DNA of 64,000 nt from Monilinia fructicola. Its lineage: Eukaryota; Ascomycota; Leotiomycetes; Helotiales; Sclerotiniaceae. A program made the position numbers and the translations under genes. Position 1 is the first letter of the stretch. Every line of letters begins with the position of its first letter. The DNA is taken from contig VICG01000004.1 of the NCBI GenBank assembly GCA_008692225.1, positions 306,001-370,000 of the forward strand, given 5' to 3'. The notes beneath the pieces were generated by a model, which was given only the letters and a program-made list of their open reading frames with translations, was not told the DNA's origin and did not search any database. This document shows, piece by piece, positions 46,501 through 57,900 of the stretch.

Positions 46501-47442
46501 ACCCTAAAGATTACAATCTATTCCAAGGTTCTTGCTATTCATAAATTCGAGTGACTAAAAGAATAAGCTTCGAGAAAAAACCAAATCCTGGTTTATCTCT
46601 AAGCCGAATGACGTAAAACGATTTAGATTTCACATTATCAGAAAAATTTTTGAGGAAATTGTTTCAGAGAGAAATGGGGCTAACGGCGAAGGAAAATGAT
46701 GTAATTAGAGCCCCAGTGTATTATTCCGTCATCATCATCACTGATTGATATTTAATGCTAATTGAGTTCCTATCAACTAAATAAGTACCGTTGAAAAGGT
46801 GAATCCAATTTTTGTTGTGATTTATTAAGCTTAAACTTATATGACTGAAAATCATCACCACATCCATTTTCACAACATTCGATCACCGTCATTCTCCTGT
46901 TTCTTCCTTCTCTTTGCAAATTAAAAAGATGCTGGGTGATGGAAACTCGCTCCCTGACGTATGGTGGTTTTCTTGATAAGTATCGTAGAATATCTTGAAC
47001 AGATCATCACACTCAAAGATTTGCTACCAATTTATGAGGTAGGGCTATACATGTGTTTGATGACTAACCCTACTCTCCTTCTGTGGCGTGACTATTGGCT
47101 ACGCGATACGCCAATGGCGTGGCCATTGTGGCGTAACAACTTACACTCTAAGGTTACTAGGTACTTTGCACACAAATAACAATCCACACACCTAATCCCA
47201 AGCCCACACGCCAACCCTTCACCCTCCCACCCCTCTATCCCTTTCAAAGGCACCAACCAACTCACCAACTCGCCCACCACCTCAAGAACAAGATAACCCC
47301 CGGGCGTCCTTCTCTCCGGGCCCATCGATATCCTCCCCCAACTAATCTTCACCATCTCACCCTCATCCGATCCTTCCATCCCTATACCCTCCTTATACGC
47401 ACGTATACCCCGTCTCCATGATCTCACCCTCACCCTACCTAC

Positions 47443-47496
47443 ACCCAATCCCAATCCCAATCCCAATCCCAATCCCCATCCCCATCCCAATCCCAA
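47443..47496. repeat. CCCAAT / CCCCAT hexanucleotide microsatellite
   Basis: About eight consecutive CCAATC units grading into CCCATC. Confidence 0.85.
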
Positions 47497-47567
47497 AACT
47501 CAAAATCCTCTCCTTCAAGATTCCACCAGACAAGAAAACAAAACGGTAGAACAATAGAATCACCAGA

Positions 47568-47629
47568 ATACATACATACATACATACATACATACATACA
47601 TACATACATACATACATACATACATACAA
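47568..47629. repeat. ATAC tetranucleotide microsatellite, about 15 units
   Basis: Uninterrupted ATAC/CATA repeat. It creates the spurious minus-strand frame of repeated MYVC. Confidence 0.95.
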
Positions 47630-47668
47630 TAAAAAACCAAATAAGCATAATTAACTATCGAGAAGCTA

Positions 47669-47722
47669 CATCCCATCCCATCCCATCCCATCCCATCCCA
47701 TCCCATCCCATCCCATCCCATC
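47669..47722. repeat. TCCCA pentanucleotide microsatellite, about 10 units
   Basis: Uninterrupted TCCCA repeat ending at TCCTGTCC. Confidence 0.95.
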
Positions 47723-48412
47723 CTGTCCTATCTGTAGATAACCTTCAATGCCAACACTACGATCATTCTCTCAACCATCAACCAACCAATGACCTCCTCG
47801 GATAAAATTACCTACCGCAAAGTGTTTGGACGATTTTGGAAAGAAATTTCGATGAATGGGCGATTTAGGGGACTGGATTTTTGGCATTATTGTTTGGTGT
47901 TTCATGTTGTTGGAATGAATTATCAGATGGATGATAGAGCACCAATATACTTTTCATTCATTCTAGCACTGGTATTGACTAAACACACATAACTACACTT
48001 TCCTATCCTATCCCTTTTTCATCATCCAGCTACCTCCCCCCCCCCCACAAAACCCCCCTTTTCCATACCCTCACCCTATCCTCCACCTTTTTGAACCACT
48101 ACCCACTAAATCCTTTATACAAAAGAGAAACCTTCCAACAACTAAAGAACCCAATCATAAATCATAAACCAACCAAACCCTTGAAAAAGAGGTTACCATC
48201 CAACCAATCCCAGCCAGTTCCGTGCTCTTAAGCAAGTTTTCCAAAGAACTCCGGTGCTAAATGGACGGATGGATATATAACTATTTTAACTCCAACTCCC
48301 TGCTCCGTCCAATGTACTGTCCTCCTAGCCCATACCCCAATTATTACAAGAATCTTAATGAACCCTCCTTTGGTCTCACCCGAATTGAAACTTTCATTCA
48401 AGCACACATTTG

Positions 48413-50177
48413 TCAAAATCTAACCTGGCTTCTCCCTCTCGCAGGTGTAGCTCCTCCAGCTGGTGCACTAATATCCCTGCGATTTCCACCTTCCACCATT
48501 TGTTTTCTAGGTGTCATCGTACCATTTGCTAAGCTTCTTGCTCTACCTCTTCTTTCTTGAATCATTGCAAGAGCTTCTTCCCTTGATACGGTCGAAGCTA
48601 GTGCTGGGTCATTGGTAGTGTTGGGAAGAGTAGAAGCAGTTGGGGTTTTCGGGGTTGCATCATACTCTTGATCTTCTGAGGGATCAGCGAGAGGAATGCG
48701 GGTTGTAGTGGAGACAGTATGGAAAGTTCGTTCATGGTGGTGATGATGGTGATGATGGCGATGATTTTCGGATTGTGGGTAGTGAATTGTGGTTGAGGTA
48801 GATGCGTTTAAATTTTCAGAATTTGTATCGTCTTCAGGAAGATTAATAGGACTTTGAAGGGATCTGCTAGATTTTGGACTAGTAGCTTCGTCGAAGATGG
48901 AGAGAACAGAGGTATTGGCATTGGTAACCTGAGCTGTAGAAGGTGAATCTTGAGATGGTGTTGCTTCTCTTTGTTGGCGAGGAGAATTTTGTGATGATTG
49001 TTCAATACCCACGTTGCTTTTCGAAGGGATGTTCTCAACAGGTTTTGAGGACTCTTCAGGTACCGATTTAAAGATGCCTTCCGATGCTATAAAAACAGTG
49101 CTCGTTCTTGGTGCCTTGGCTTGTCTTGTCGAGTCATCATGGTCTTGTGTATCGATTGACTTTCTTTTGTTAGACTTTGGTTCGCACACATGCAAGGTTG
49201 ATTCCATCTCCAAGAATTCAACCTGATCAAGGGCTCGATTTGCCCTTTGAATCTCCCATTCCAACTTGAGTCTCAGATCATCAAGTTCTTCTTGACCAGC
49301 CCCGGATGATGAAACACTGACAGGATCTATTGATTTACTATCCTTATTTGGCGAGGAAAATTCGTCTTTGGTGGATTGTGGTAATGGTATTCGTCCTTCT
49401 GCGGCAATTCTGGCGATTTCTTCGTTCTTAGCAATTGTTTTGAATGCGTCTCTTTCTTGTTCCACCAACTTGATCCTCTCTTGTAGCCGTGCCAATTTCT
49501 CTTGAACTTCAGCAAGTTGTTGTTTTGCTGCAAAAGCTTCCTGTTCTCTCTTCACACTGCGAACTTTTTCCTGCTCTAAGCCACCTTGAACCATCCTCAG
49601 TGTATCTCTCGAGGCTTTAAGTTCTTCTTGTATTTTGACGACAACTGATTGTGATTTGAAACCTTCTTTTCGAGCTCTTCGAATTTCCTTCTCCCATAAT
49701 GCTTGTGTATGTGAATGTGTTTCCTTGGCTCGACCATAATTTTCCTGTTGGATGAGGGGTGAGCATATAATCACAATGATGCGCATATTAACAACATACC
49801 ATAACACTTTCAAGTCTTTCTCCAACCTTTCTTTCTCGTTCCTTTCCTTCCTCAACTTGTCTTCTTAGAATCCTGGCTTCATCTCTGTATCGGCGCATTT
49901 CACTCTCTGCCTCTTCCCTCCCAACCATTGCGCGTTTCAAAGCAGCATCATTCGTTTTTCTTTCCAACTGCTTTCCCTGATGAGCTAGTGAGTTGAATTG
50001 TGCAATCTTATCATTGACTGAACTATCTCTTGAATGTTTACTAGCTTTTGAACTCTTGTCGCCCGTAGGAGATTGTGGTAAATCCCATTGTTTTTGTTGA
50101 TTGACACGTTCGGGAGAGACTTGATTCAATGGTGTACCCGGAGGACAATTCTCTGCAAGTCTTTTTGGTGACTCCAT
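48413..50177 (-). CDS. Coiled-coil protein, possibly spindle-pole-body associated (SnaD-like)
   Basis: Two exons, 50177-49800 and 49744-48413, joined across an intron with GTATGT..CAACAG, give 569 residues without any frameshift. The start is MESPKRLAENCPPGTPLNQ. Residues about 60-260 form a long charged coiled coil (ALKRAMVGREEAESEMRRYR, QEAFAAKQQLAEVQEKLARL). The C-terminal half is Ser/Thr/Pro-rich with a KSNKRKSIDTQDHDD nuclear-signal-like patch and a histidine run (HRHHHHHHHHE). The end is basic: RRGRARSLANGTMTPRKQMV and ARGRSQVRF. The arrangement resembles the SnaD type of Aspergillus spindle-pole-body proteins, but that is recall of overall pattern, not of a diagnostic domain. It could be another nuclear or septal coiled-coil protein. 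Confidence 0.75.
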
Positions 50178-52239
50178 CTTGAATTTGATTGTATGAAGCA
50201 GATAGGAATCTATTATTATTATGATTTTGTTATGAAGTCAAGAAAAGAATTGAATAAGTTCATGGAGAAATTGTTATTAGATGGCCCGAGTTTGCATTGT
50301 TTACTTGGGTTTACTAAGACTTACTTGATTTGGGTTAGTGTGGTTTCCATGAGAACCAACTTTTTTTGGATTTTGAAATCTGGAGCCGAGTGGAAGAAGA
50401 GGAAGAAGATACAACTTGGAAGAATCTGTAGAAAGAGAAAGAAAATATGAAGCCAAAAATGGGATGAAATTCAAGAGATAAAGAATTAATCAATAGAATG
50501 AAGTTGAATACTTCATAGATTTATATATTTAGACAAGAATAACTGATTAGTTTGTATACGAGAAAAGGTCTGGTGATTTATATATTATTCTTTTGTTATA
50601 TATACCAGATAACTATTTATATATATTGTAGATAGAATGAATGTATCTAATTACTTTCAGATGTATGGAGTAATTCTATCTATTTGCTTGTTATATCCAT
50701 ATGTAGGTTACCGACTTGATATCTATCTATCCATCTCTCTCTCTCTCTTTCTCTCTATCTACTCTGGATAATATTGATACTCAAGCTTAGAAGCACTACC
50801 AGAAGTATTTTCTCTCAGCTGAAGATAAGTCCACGGGTATTCATAATGTAGAGATGCTCCCCGATAATCACATTCCGTAAATATCCATCAACTCGGCCTT
50901 GCCGTTGTTATGTCATCATACTCCGTATAATTAGGTAGTTAATATCTATTGTATTGACATATCAGCACATAGTATCTAATCGACTTTACAAGTATGTGAT
51001 TATAGTTTGTGAATTTCTTATTCGTATAGCATCAATAAAACTATATTGATCAAGTTCATCTCATTATTAAATCACGAGTTTCCTATCTATAGCAGTGTAA
51101 ATTTTATATTCCTACCGAATTCCCGAACACCTTTGGTAGAATGAATCTCATCTTCCTCCAGCTTTATCTTCATACTCCCGAGGTCTCTCTAATCTTAACC
51201 GACCGCTTGGTTCATCCAACGTATATCATCCTCATGCTGTGTGTAATTAACTGTAATTAATTGCCTTATTCATGATATCAAGCAGATCCACGGATATGTA
51301 ATCAGAAAATCGTCTCAGTGATATCATTCGTAAATGAGTTCCCCTTCTCTAATCCTATTCAATTCGCTGAAGTACACTCATTGATGTTTCAAATGAAGGT
51401 CCTGGCGGTTGTATTGCCATTATCCTATTCATAATACCCGATTGAAACGTTTTCCTCTTATTGACATAAATGCATTCCCCTTTTCTCATCCTACTCGAAT
51501 CGCTTAAGTATAATTGACAGTTCACTAAAACCATAGAAATTGAAATCATGGTCGCATTGCAATTTTCCTCCTCGTGATAATTATGTATATATCTTCACCA
51601 AATACACCATGAACACCCGTCCATCGATGCAGCAAAGTAATTGTTGGTTCTAGATTATGTTCGAGAAAGGTCCCTTGACCATCATCTCATTTTTCATCCA
51701 TTCACTCACTCGGTCAATCAACATCCATAGATTACTCATTCATATATTCTCCAGCGAAGTCATTTTTACATGCCGATTTTTCATATCCCAAATTCAAGCC
51801 TTCTCTTCACAATACAAACATCCATGGATCTCATCGATCACCACTTTTCCACGATTACCTACCTACTTAGTACTTACTGATTGACTCGCCAAATATCATC
51901 ATCCCCGCAGAAGCATCACATTATAGTTCAAACGACCAATGAAGTACAGAGTAAACCGGGCACTGGGTATTCAAAAACAGGGAACTTTTCCTTGATGATA
52001 TAGAGAACGGTCTAGAGAAAAAGAAAGTTATGAAAGGTGAATATGTCTTCAGGAAGAGTAGATTCCGCTTCTGTTGTAATTGAGATAGTATTTGGAAACC
52101 TATTCCTAATGATCTTGAAGTGTTGATTGTTGATTGTTGATTATTGTTCAAATATCTTCCGTCTAGAACCCTTGGGGCTGACTTTTTATTGGATTAAATA
52201 ATCCGGGAAAGATAGAGTGGAGGAAGGAGGGGTTGTAGA

Positions 52240-52380
52240 TTAGTGGAGAAGGAGAGGGAGAAGGAGAGGGAGAGGGAGAGGGAGAGGGAGAGGGAGACGG
52301 AGACGGAAAAGGAGGAGGAGGAGAAGGAGCTGGTGGAGAAGGAGAAGGAGAAAGAAGAAGAAGAAGAAGAAGAAGAGGGT
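52240..52380. repeat. Purine microsatellite tract (GAGAGG, GAA units)
   Basis: About seven GGAGAGGGAGA units followed by GAAGAAGAAGAAGAAGAAGA, all purine on the plus strand. Confidence 0.85.
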
Positions 52381-52554
52381 AAAATGAGAACAATAGGATG
52401 AATAAAAGTAAGAGAAACGAAAGAAATGAAGAGAAGATAAAAAAATACATGAAAAGGAAATATTAAATAAAATTTTTACGTTATTATATAATATTTAATT
52501 TGATTCGACTTGAAACCTATAGATGTAATACTAGAAAGAAATAATTAAATGATA

Positions 52555-52790
52555 ATTAAATAACCGTTGAACAATAATGAAATAATAATTAGATAATAAT
52601 TAAATAATAAATAATAATTAAATATTTATATAATAATTAAATAATTAAATAATAATTAAACAATGATTGAATAATAATTAAATAATAACTAAATAGTACT
52701 TATATAATAATTAAATAGTAATTAAAAAATAATAAAATAATAATTAAATTATAATTATATAACAATTACAAATAGTAAGACCTTATAAAA
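52555..52790. repeat. AATAATTA low-complexity tandem tract
   Basis: More than fifteen imperfect TAATAATTAAA units, nearly pure A+T. Confidence 0.8.
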
Positions 52791-53284
52791 AACTAATATT
52801 ATAAAATATATAATTAAAATATACTTCATCTCCTTATATATATCTAGAAGATCATATACATTAATTCTCTACTCTAAATATCTAAATAATATCTAAATAT
52901 AAAAGCTTTTTTTTATTTACTTTTGACTATTTTTTTTACCGTTGTTAAATCTACCTAGGTATACTTATTATCATAAGAGTACTCAAGTAAAAAGAAATTC
53001 TTACTTATATACATACGGTTGTCTACGGGAAGAGATAAAAAAACCTCGCGTCCGTGAGCCCGCTAAACCTAATTAGTCACAAATTCCCACTTAGCGTCTT
53101 CTCTCTTGTGGGTAATTTCGGAAGCTGTCCTTTCTCACACTTCAAAACATAAAATCTTTTTCCTTGGGCCAAAATACCAAACTTCTCTTCTCTTCTCCTC
53201 TTCAACTTCAACTTCAACCTTAATACCATCTCCTCTCAATCCTTTGTGTTTTTTTAGATCTTTAGATCAATCAATACCGTCAAT

Positions 53285-54927
53285 ATGAGCAACTTACCAC
53301 CAAAGAAGGAGTCCGTCATGGGCGTGTAAGTTACTGATCTCTTTCTTTTCAACCTCTCTGCTCTTCTCTCTTTCCTGGTGATTGCATGGCACATGGTCTT
53401 TGGCATTGCGATGTGGATTTTGAATCTTTTCGGAATGTTATCTCAACAACGAGTTCACCATTAATCGAAAGAAGAGAAAGCTCAATTGGATTATTCATAA
53501 TGACATTGATATGTCTATGATGCTATATCAATATCTCTGAAGCTTTCGTTGTTGATTCAATGGCATTCCGATGAAAAGACGTTATTTGGCCTCGAGCTCC
53601 AGACAAGTTTCCTATCAACCATAATACTGACATTACTTTGATAGTCCTCCTTTCATCATTGACTTTTTGAGTACGTTTATCCAAATACTTCAAAATCGAT
53701 AAATATTACAATCTTTCTCGATGAGATTCGAAAATTTGATGGATTTTGGACCATTTTTATACACTTGACAGAGTACTGATTTGTGTGATAGTGGGTGGTG
53801 TCTCCGCTGCCGTCTCCAAGACTGCTGCTGCTCCCATCGAGCGTGTCAAGCTCTTGATCCAAAACCAAGTATGTTTGTCTTAAGATTTCTTTATTTCATC
53901 TATTTTTTTCGAATATCCTCGATCTGGACATGCATACATACATATGTATGTACAGATTGAAGTAGCACATATTTTTCTTCTCGGATCTCGCATCTGGAAT
54001 TTATGGAAAATCATTATCCCGACCACAACTGATTCCCACTTCTCAAATTACATCTACTAATATAATTGTTCTACAGGATGAGATGTTGAAGACCGGCCGT
54101 CTTGACCGTAAATACGATGGTATCGTTGAGTGCTTCAAGCGTACCACCGCACAAGAAGGTGTTGCCTCCTTATGGAGAGGTAACACTGCCAACGTTATCC
54201 GTTATTTCCCCACACAAGCCTTGAACTTTGCTTTCCGTGATACCTACAAGTCGATGTTCAACTTCAAGAAGGACCGTGATGGATATGCCAAGTGGATGGC
54301 TGGTAACTTGGCTTCCGGTGGAGTAAGCATTCTCTTCAGAACGTTCCATGATACAAATGTTAACATCTTTACAGGCTGCTGGTGCCACTTCCCTCCTCTT
54401 CGTCTACTCCCTCGATTACGCCCGTACTCGTCTTGCCAACGACAACAAGAACGCCAAGACTGGTGGTGACCGTCAATTCAACGGTTTGATTGATGTCTAC
54501 AAGAAGACCCTCGCTTCCGATGGTATTGCCGGTCTTTACCGTGGTTTCGGTCCTTCCGTTGCTGGTATCGTTGTTTACCGTGGTCTTTACTTCGGTATGT
54601 ACGACTCCATCAAGCCAGTTCTCCTCGTCGGTCCTCTCGAGGGTAACTTCCTTGCTTCCTTCTTGCTCGGATGGACTGTCACCACTGGTGCCGGTATCGC
54701 TTCCTACCCATTGGATACCATCCGTCGTCGTATGATGATGACTTCTGGTGAGGCCGTCAAGTACAAGTCTTCCTTGGATGCTGGTCGTCAAATCATCGCC
54801 AAGGAGGGTGTTAAGTCTCTCTTCAAGGGTGCTGGTGCCAACATCCTCCGTGGTGTTTGCAGGTGCTGGTGTCTTGTCCATCTACGATCAAATGCAAGTC
54901 TTGATGTTCGGAAAGGCTTTCAAATAA
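53285..54927 (+). CDS. AAC: Mitochondrial ADP/ATP carrier
   Basis: Inner-membrane antiporter that exchanges cytosolic ADP for matrix ATP. Five exons: 53285-53325, 53645-53670, 53792-53868, 54077-54322 and 54375-54927, with four consensus introns. Splicing gives [39 protein letters not shown], then [16 protein letters not shown]. The carrier signatures PxD/ExxK are [14 protein letters not shown] and PLDTIRRR; the diagnostic RRRMMM follows. The final product is 313 residues, the normal length, and ends [14 protein letters not shown]. Codon choice is strongly biased to C-ending codons, as in highly expressed genes. One extra T at about 54856 (GTGTTTGC, expected GTGTTGC) shifts the last 25 codons. 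Since the remaining codons are intact in the other frame, this looks like a sequence error. Confidence 0.93.
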
Positions 54928-57900
54928 ATGTATGTAGTATGGATAAGGGGTTGATGAAAGGTGGTTGATGATAATACAAAATGGGCTCTGTGGCTGGTCG
55001 TGGTTCAAGCGACAAGGTTGAAGTTGTACAGACATCCACTGCTATGGTGTTGGAGCAACTTGCGGTGATAGTTTTCAAAAGAGAAAAGATAAACGAATCA
55101 CTGCTGTACTTTATTACCAAAGCAATTTCCCTATTCCCTTTTGATGTTGTTTTTGAACTTTGAATCTGGCCTTCTGAACTCGAATTTGCTTTTATGTTTA
55201 TGAAAATCTTTTTTTGCTTGCTTGACTCTTTACAATAGATGTTGAAGATGGATGGTGGTGAGTTATTCAGTTTAAAGAATATGACATTTCCAAACATTTG
55301 ACTGTTTCGTGTGCATATTGACGTGAGTGATGGAAATAATGCAAGACATACCCTGAAGAGGACGTAGATGATTCATTCCTATGCGTCCATGCTATATCCA
55401 GTACAAGTATCATATAGCATGGAGCAATCATGAGGATTTGTGGGAGTTGATGGAGTGGTATTGGTGGGTTGAATGTTGGGGCGATGGTGGGTGGGGGAGG
55501 GAGAGAATGAATGAATGGGGTTTTGATTGTTTTTGAATTTTTGAGATGATTATGGGGGATTGGGGCGTGAAGGTGCGGTTTGGTGGTGAGATGGATGGGT
55601 GGGTGGTTTTGGGGGTGGGTGGTGAGGGTGTGGAGTGGGAGTGGGCTGTAGATGTGTGTGTGTGTGTGTGTGTGTGTGGTGATTAGTGATTAGTTTGGAT
55701 GAGATAGAATGGGTAAGGAATATAAGGGGGGTGAGGGGATAATTTGGCGAGAGGAGGAGAGGGTTCTGGGGGTTCTGGGGGTGAGAAAAGGAGTTCTGGG
55801 GGTGAGGGAGGTGAGAGGAGGAGGAGAGTGGAGGAGGAAAGGGGAAAGGGGAAAAGGGGGAAGGAAAGAAAGGGAGGTGGTGATCAATGAGAAAATAATG
55901 ATCAGTATCTTTGGCAGCAGGTAGAATAATTTCGATAACGGTGAAACGTCTCATTTAAGTAGAGCATCAACGGAAAGCGAGATTGGCGGTAATCCTTCGG
56001 AGGTAATCCGGACCGGAGACTACAGTTTCACGTGGAGATGCATGCATGGTGAGTAACAAGACGAGAAAAATCACGAGCGTGCGGACAGGAACGCATCATG
56101 GAATAAATATCTTCCTGTCGTTCGATGATCCCTTCCATGAGGTAGTTTTCTGTGGTGCTTTGAAGCCAAAGGGAACGATGGCATCTTCTCTGGATGGATA
56201 TGGATCCAAGCAGGCGATTTGAGGAGGGATGGAGGGGGAAAGGAAAGGAGATGGATCAACTAGCGAGTGAGAACGAGATCGGATGAGTTCTCGGTGGCTG
56301 GAGAAACGGGCGGGAGTCAATCTGATGTCGCTGCGGAGAAGGGGAAAGATGCAGCAATTTGGATGTGGAGGAGGAAGATGATTGGATCTTGGCAATCGTC
56401 TCGGATGTGCAGAAGCGCTGTTCGTTAGAATTCCAGCAGAAACAAACCCATGAGATTCCCTTCCGAAGAGGCAATGTATTGAAACGATATTCGTCGGGGT
56501 TCGTCGAATGTAAGTTCGTCCGTATCTGGCTCATAGTGTACGATATCTATGTGGTATAGGATTTGACATTGCGTGTTCCAGTAAGTGATATGGAATGAAG
56601 ATGTATCACGAGAGGAGGGCGTATGTCAAAGAGACCCTGTGCTACTCCTATCGCTGGAACTATGTTTTGCGGGATTTTCTCCGTATGTTGAATAGCACAG
56701 TGTGGGCGGAGAAGTGATGGGGAAGAGGAGGAGGGGCATAGCAGTTGTTGGGTAGTCTGTTGAGGGGGAAGATGAATAGATGATATCCCATCTGATCATG
56801 ACGAAAGCGAACTCTCACTGCAACTGTCGAGAAGAAATTGGTTATGACGATGGTGATGGTGATATCTACGATGATAATAATCAGCGTCTACATGGTGCGC
56901 GAAAGAAAGTTCTTGATTTTAATTGAAAGAACAGATTCTGTGTTCTCCAGTGCTTCGTGTCTAGAGCTTTATGGTGAGAGAAAGAGGGAGGACGTAAGAG
57001 GCGGCTTGTATACGATTCGAAGGCGGCATACAAATATATGATATAGGTTTTTTGGCTCGACAGAATGAGTGAACGCGGAACGGTAATCGTAGATGGACCT
57101 CGAGTAGGCGGCGTGGACTTTAGGTTTTGGCTTGGCTCATTATAACACAATGGCACCGAAGCAAAGAATTAATTGATATAGTTACAACGATACGCTCAAT
57201 GGTTTGACACTCCGTAATAGAGAGGTGGTCATGGAAGACTTGAGCATGCAGGAGTCCTGAAGTGAGATTACTCGGTATAGTGTATTCACTGTGTTTTTCT
57301 GGTAGAAATCACTATGGGAGTAGAAGTTTCTATCTTTCAGTGAAGAACTCAAGACGGAAGAGGTGATGAAAAAATGACGAAAGAAGGAAGTTTCGGGCAG
57401 CAGTGAAGAATTGGGACGGTATGGACAGTCACGGCGATAGAATGCATGATTGGCGATGGTATTTGAGAGAAAGTAGAGAAACGTCGATGAGTGTTGGCAT
57501 TAACTTAGTAAGTTAAAGCGCTGGTACTCAAATCCATACTGTTAAAGGTATCGTTGTTATTTCTAGGTAATATCTGGAATGGAGGACTTCGTAGTAGTCT
57601 TCGAGGGGCTAGTACGCCTAACACGGTTGATCAAAAGGTCACATGATCCATTTCCCGAGAATGAGTATGCTACAGATATTCCTTATGCGAAACAAAGTCA
57701 CCAAGCAAGTTTTATAAGAGAAGAAAGGCAAGTTGACAGTGTGACTTTCGAAAACTGTGCTGATTTCATCAATACTTTTCCGTAACTTCAGAAGTAAGGC
57801 GGGAGAGGGGCATGACAGTGATGATTTAGATATTCCAACCATGTGACTACCTGCTTGCTGATGGGATATCTGTACGGGTGCAAGCGCTATACTTGGGCAG

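Larger units (their letters stand above)
43521..48412. other. Gene-poor stretch, no gene recognised
   Basis: From 43521 to 44330 both strands show short open frames that may be the eroded N-terminal part of the preceding pseudogene; I could not align them convincingly. From 44331 to 46950 nothing is seen. An inverted-repeat patch (GGCGTGACTATTGGC / GCCAATGGCGTGGCC) lies at 47083-47121. C-rich text and three microsatellites occupy 47200-47725. A plus frame 47789-47992 (67 codons, MTSSDKITYRKVF) is possible but unsupported. Confidence 0.35.
50178..53284. other. Intergenic with purine-rich and AT-rich low-complexity tracts
   Basis: No gene is seen between 50178 and 52200. A GAGAGG/GAAGAA purine tract occupies 52240-52380, and TAATAATTAAATAATAATTA-type repeats fill 52555-52790. 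From about 53100 the leader of the ADP/ATP carrier begins (pyrimidine-rich TCTTCTCTTCTCCTCTTC at 53185, then TTCAACTTCAACTTCAAC). Confidence 0.5.

Noticed and set aside
47092..47648. Minus-strand frames with Gly/Leu and Met-Tyr-Val-Cys repeats
   Set aside because: Generated by the CCCAAT and ATAC microsatellites; the non-repetitive part shows no known family.
54369..54881. 170-codon minus-strand frame
   Set aside because: Antisense of the ADP/ATP carrier; open because of the biased codon usage of the sense gene.
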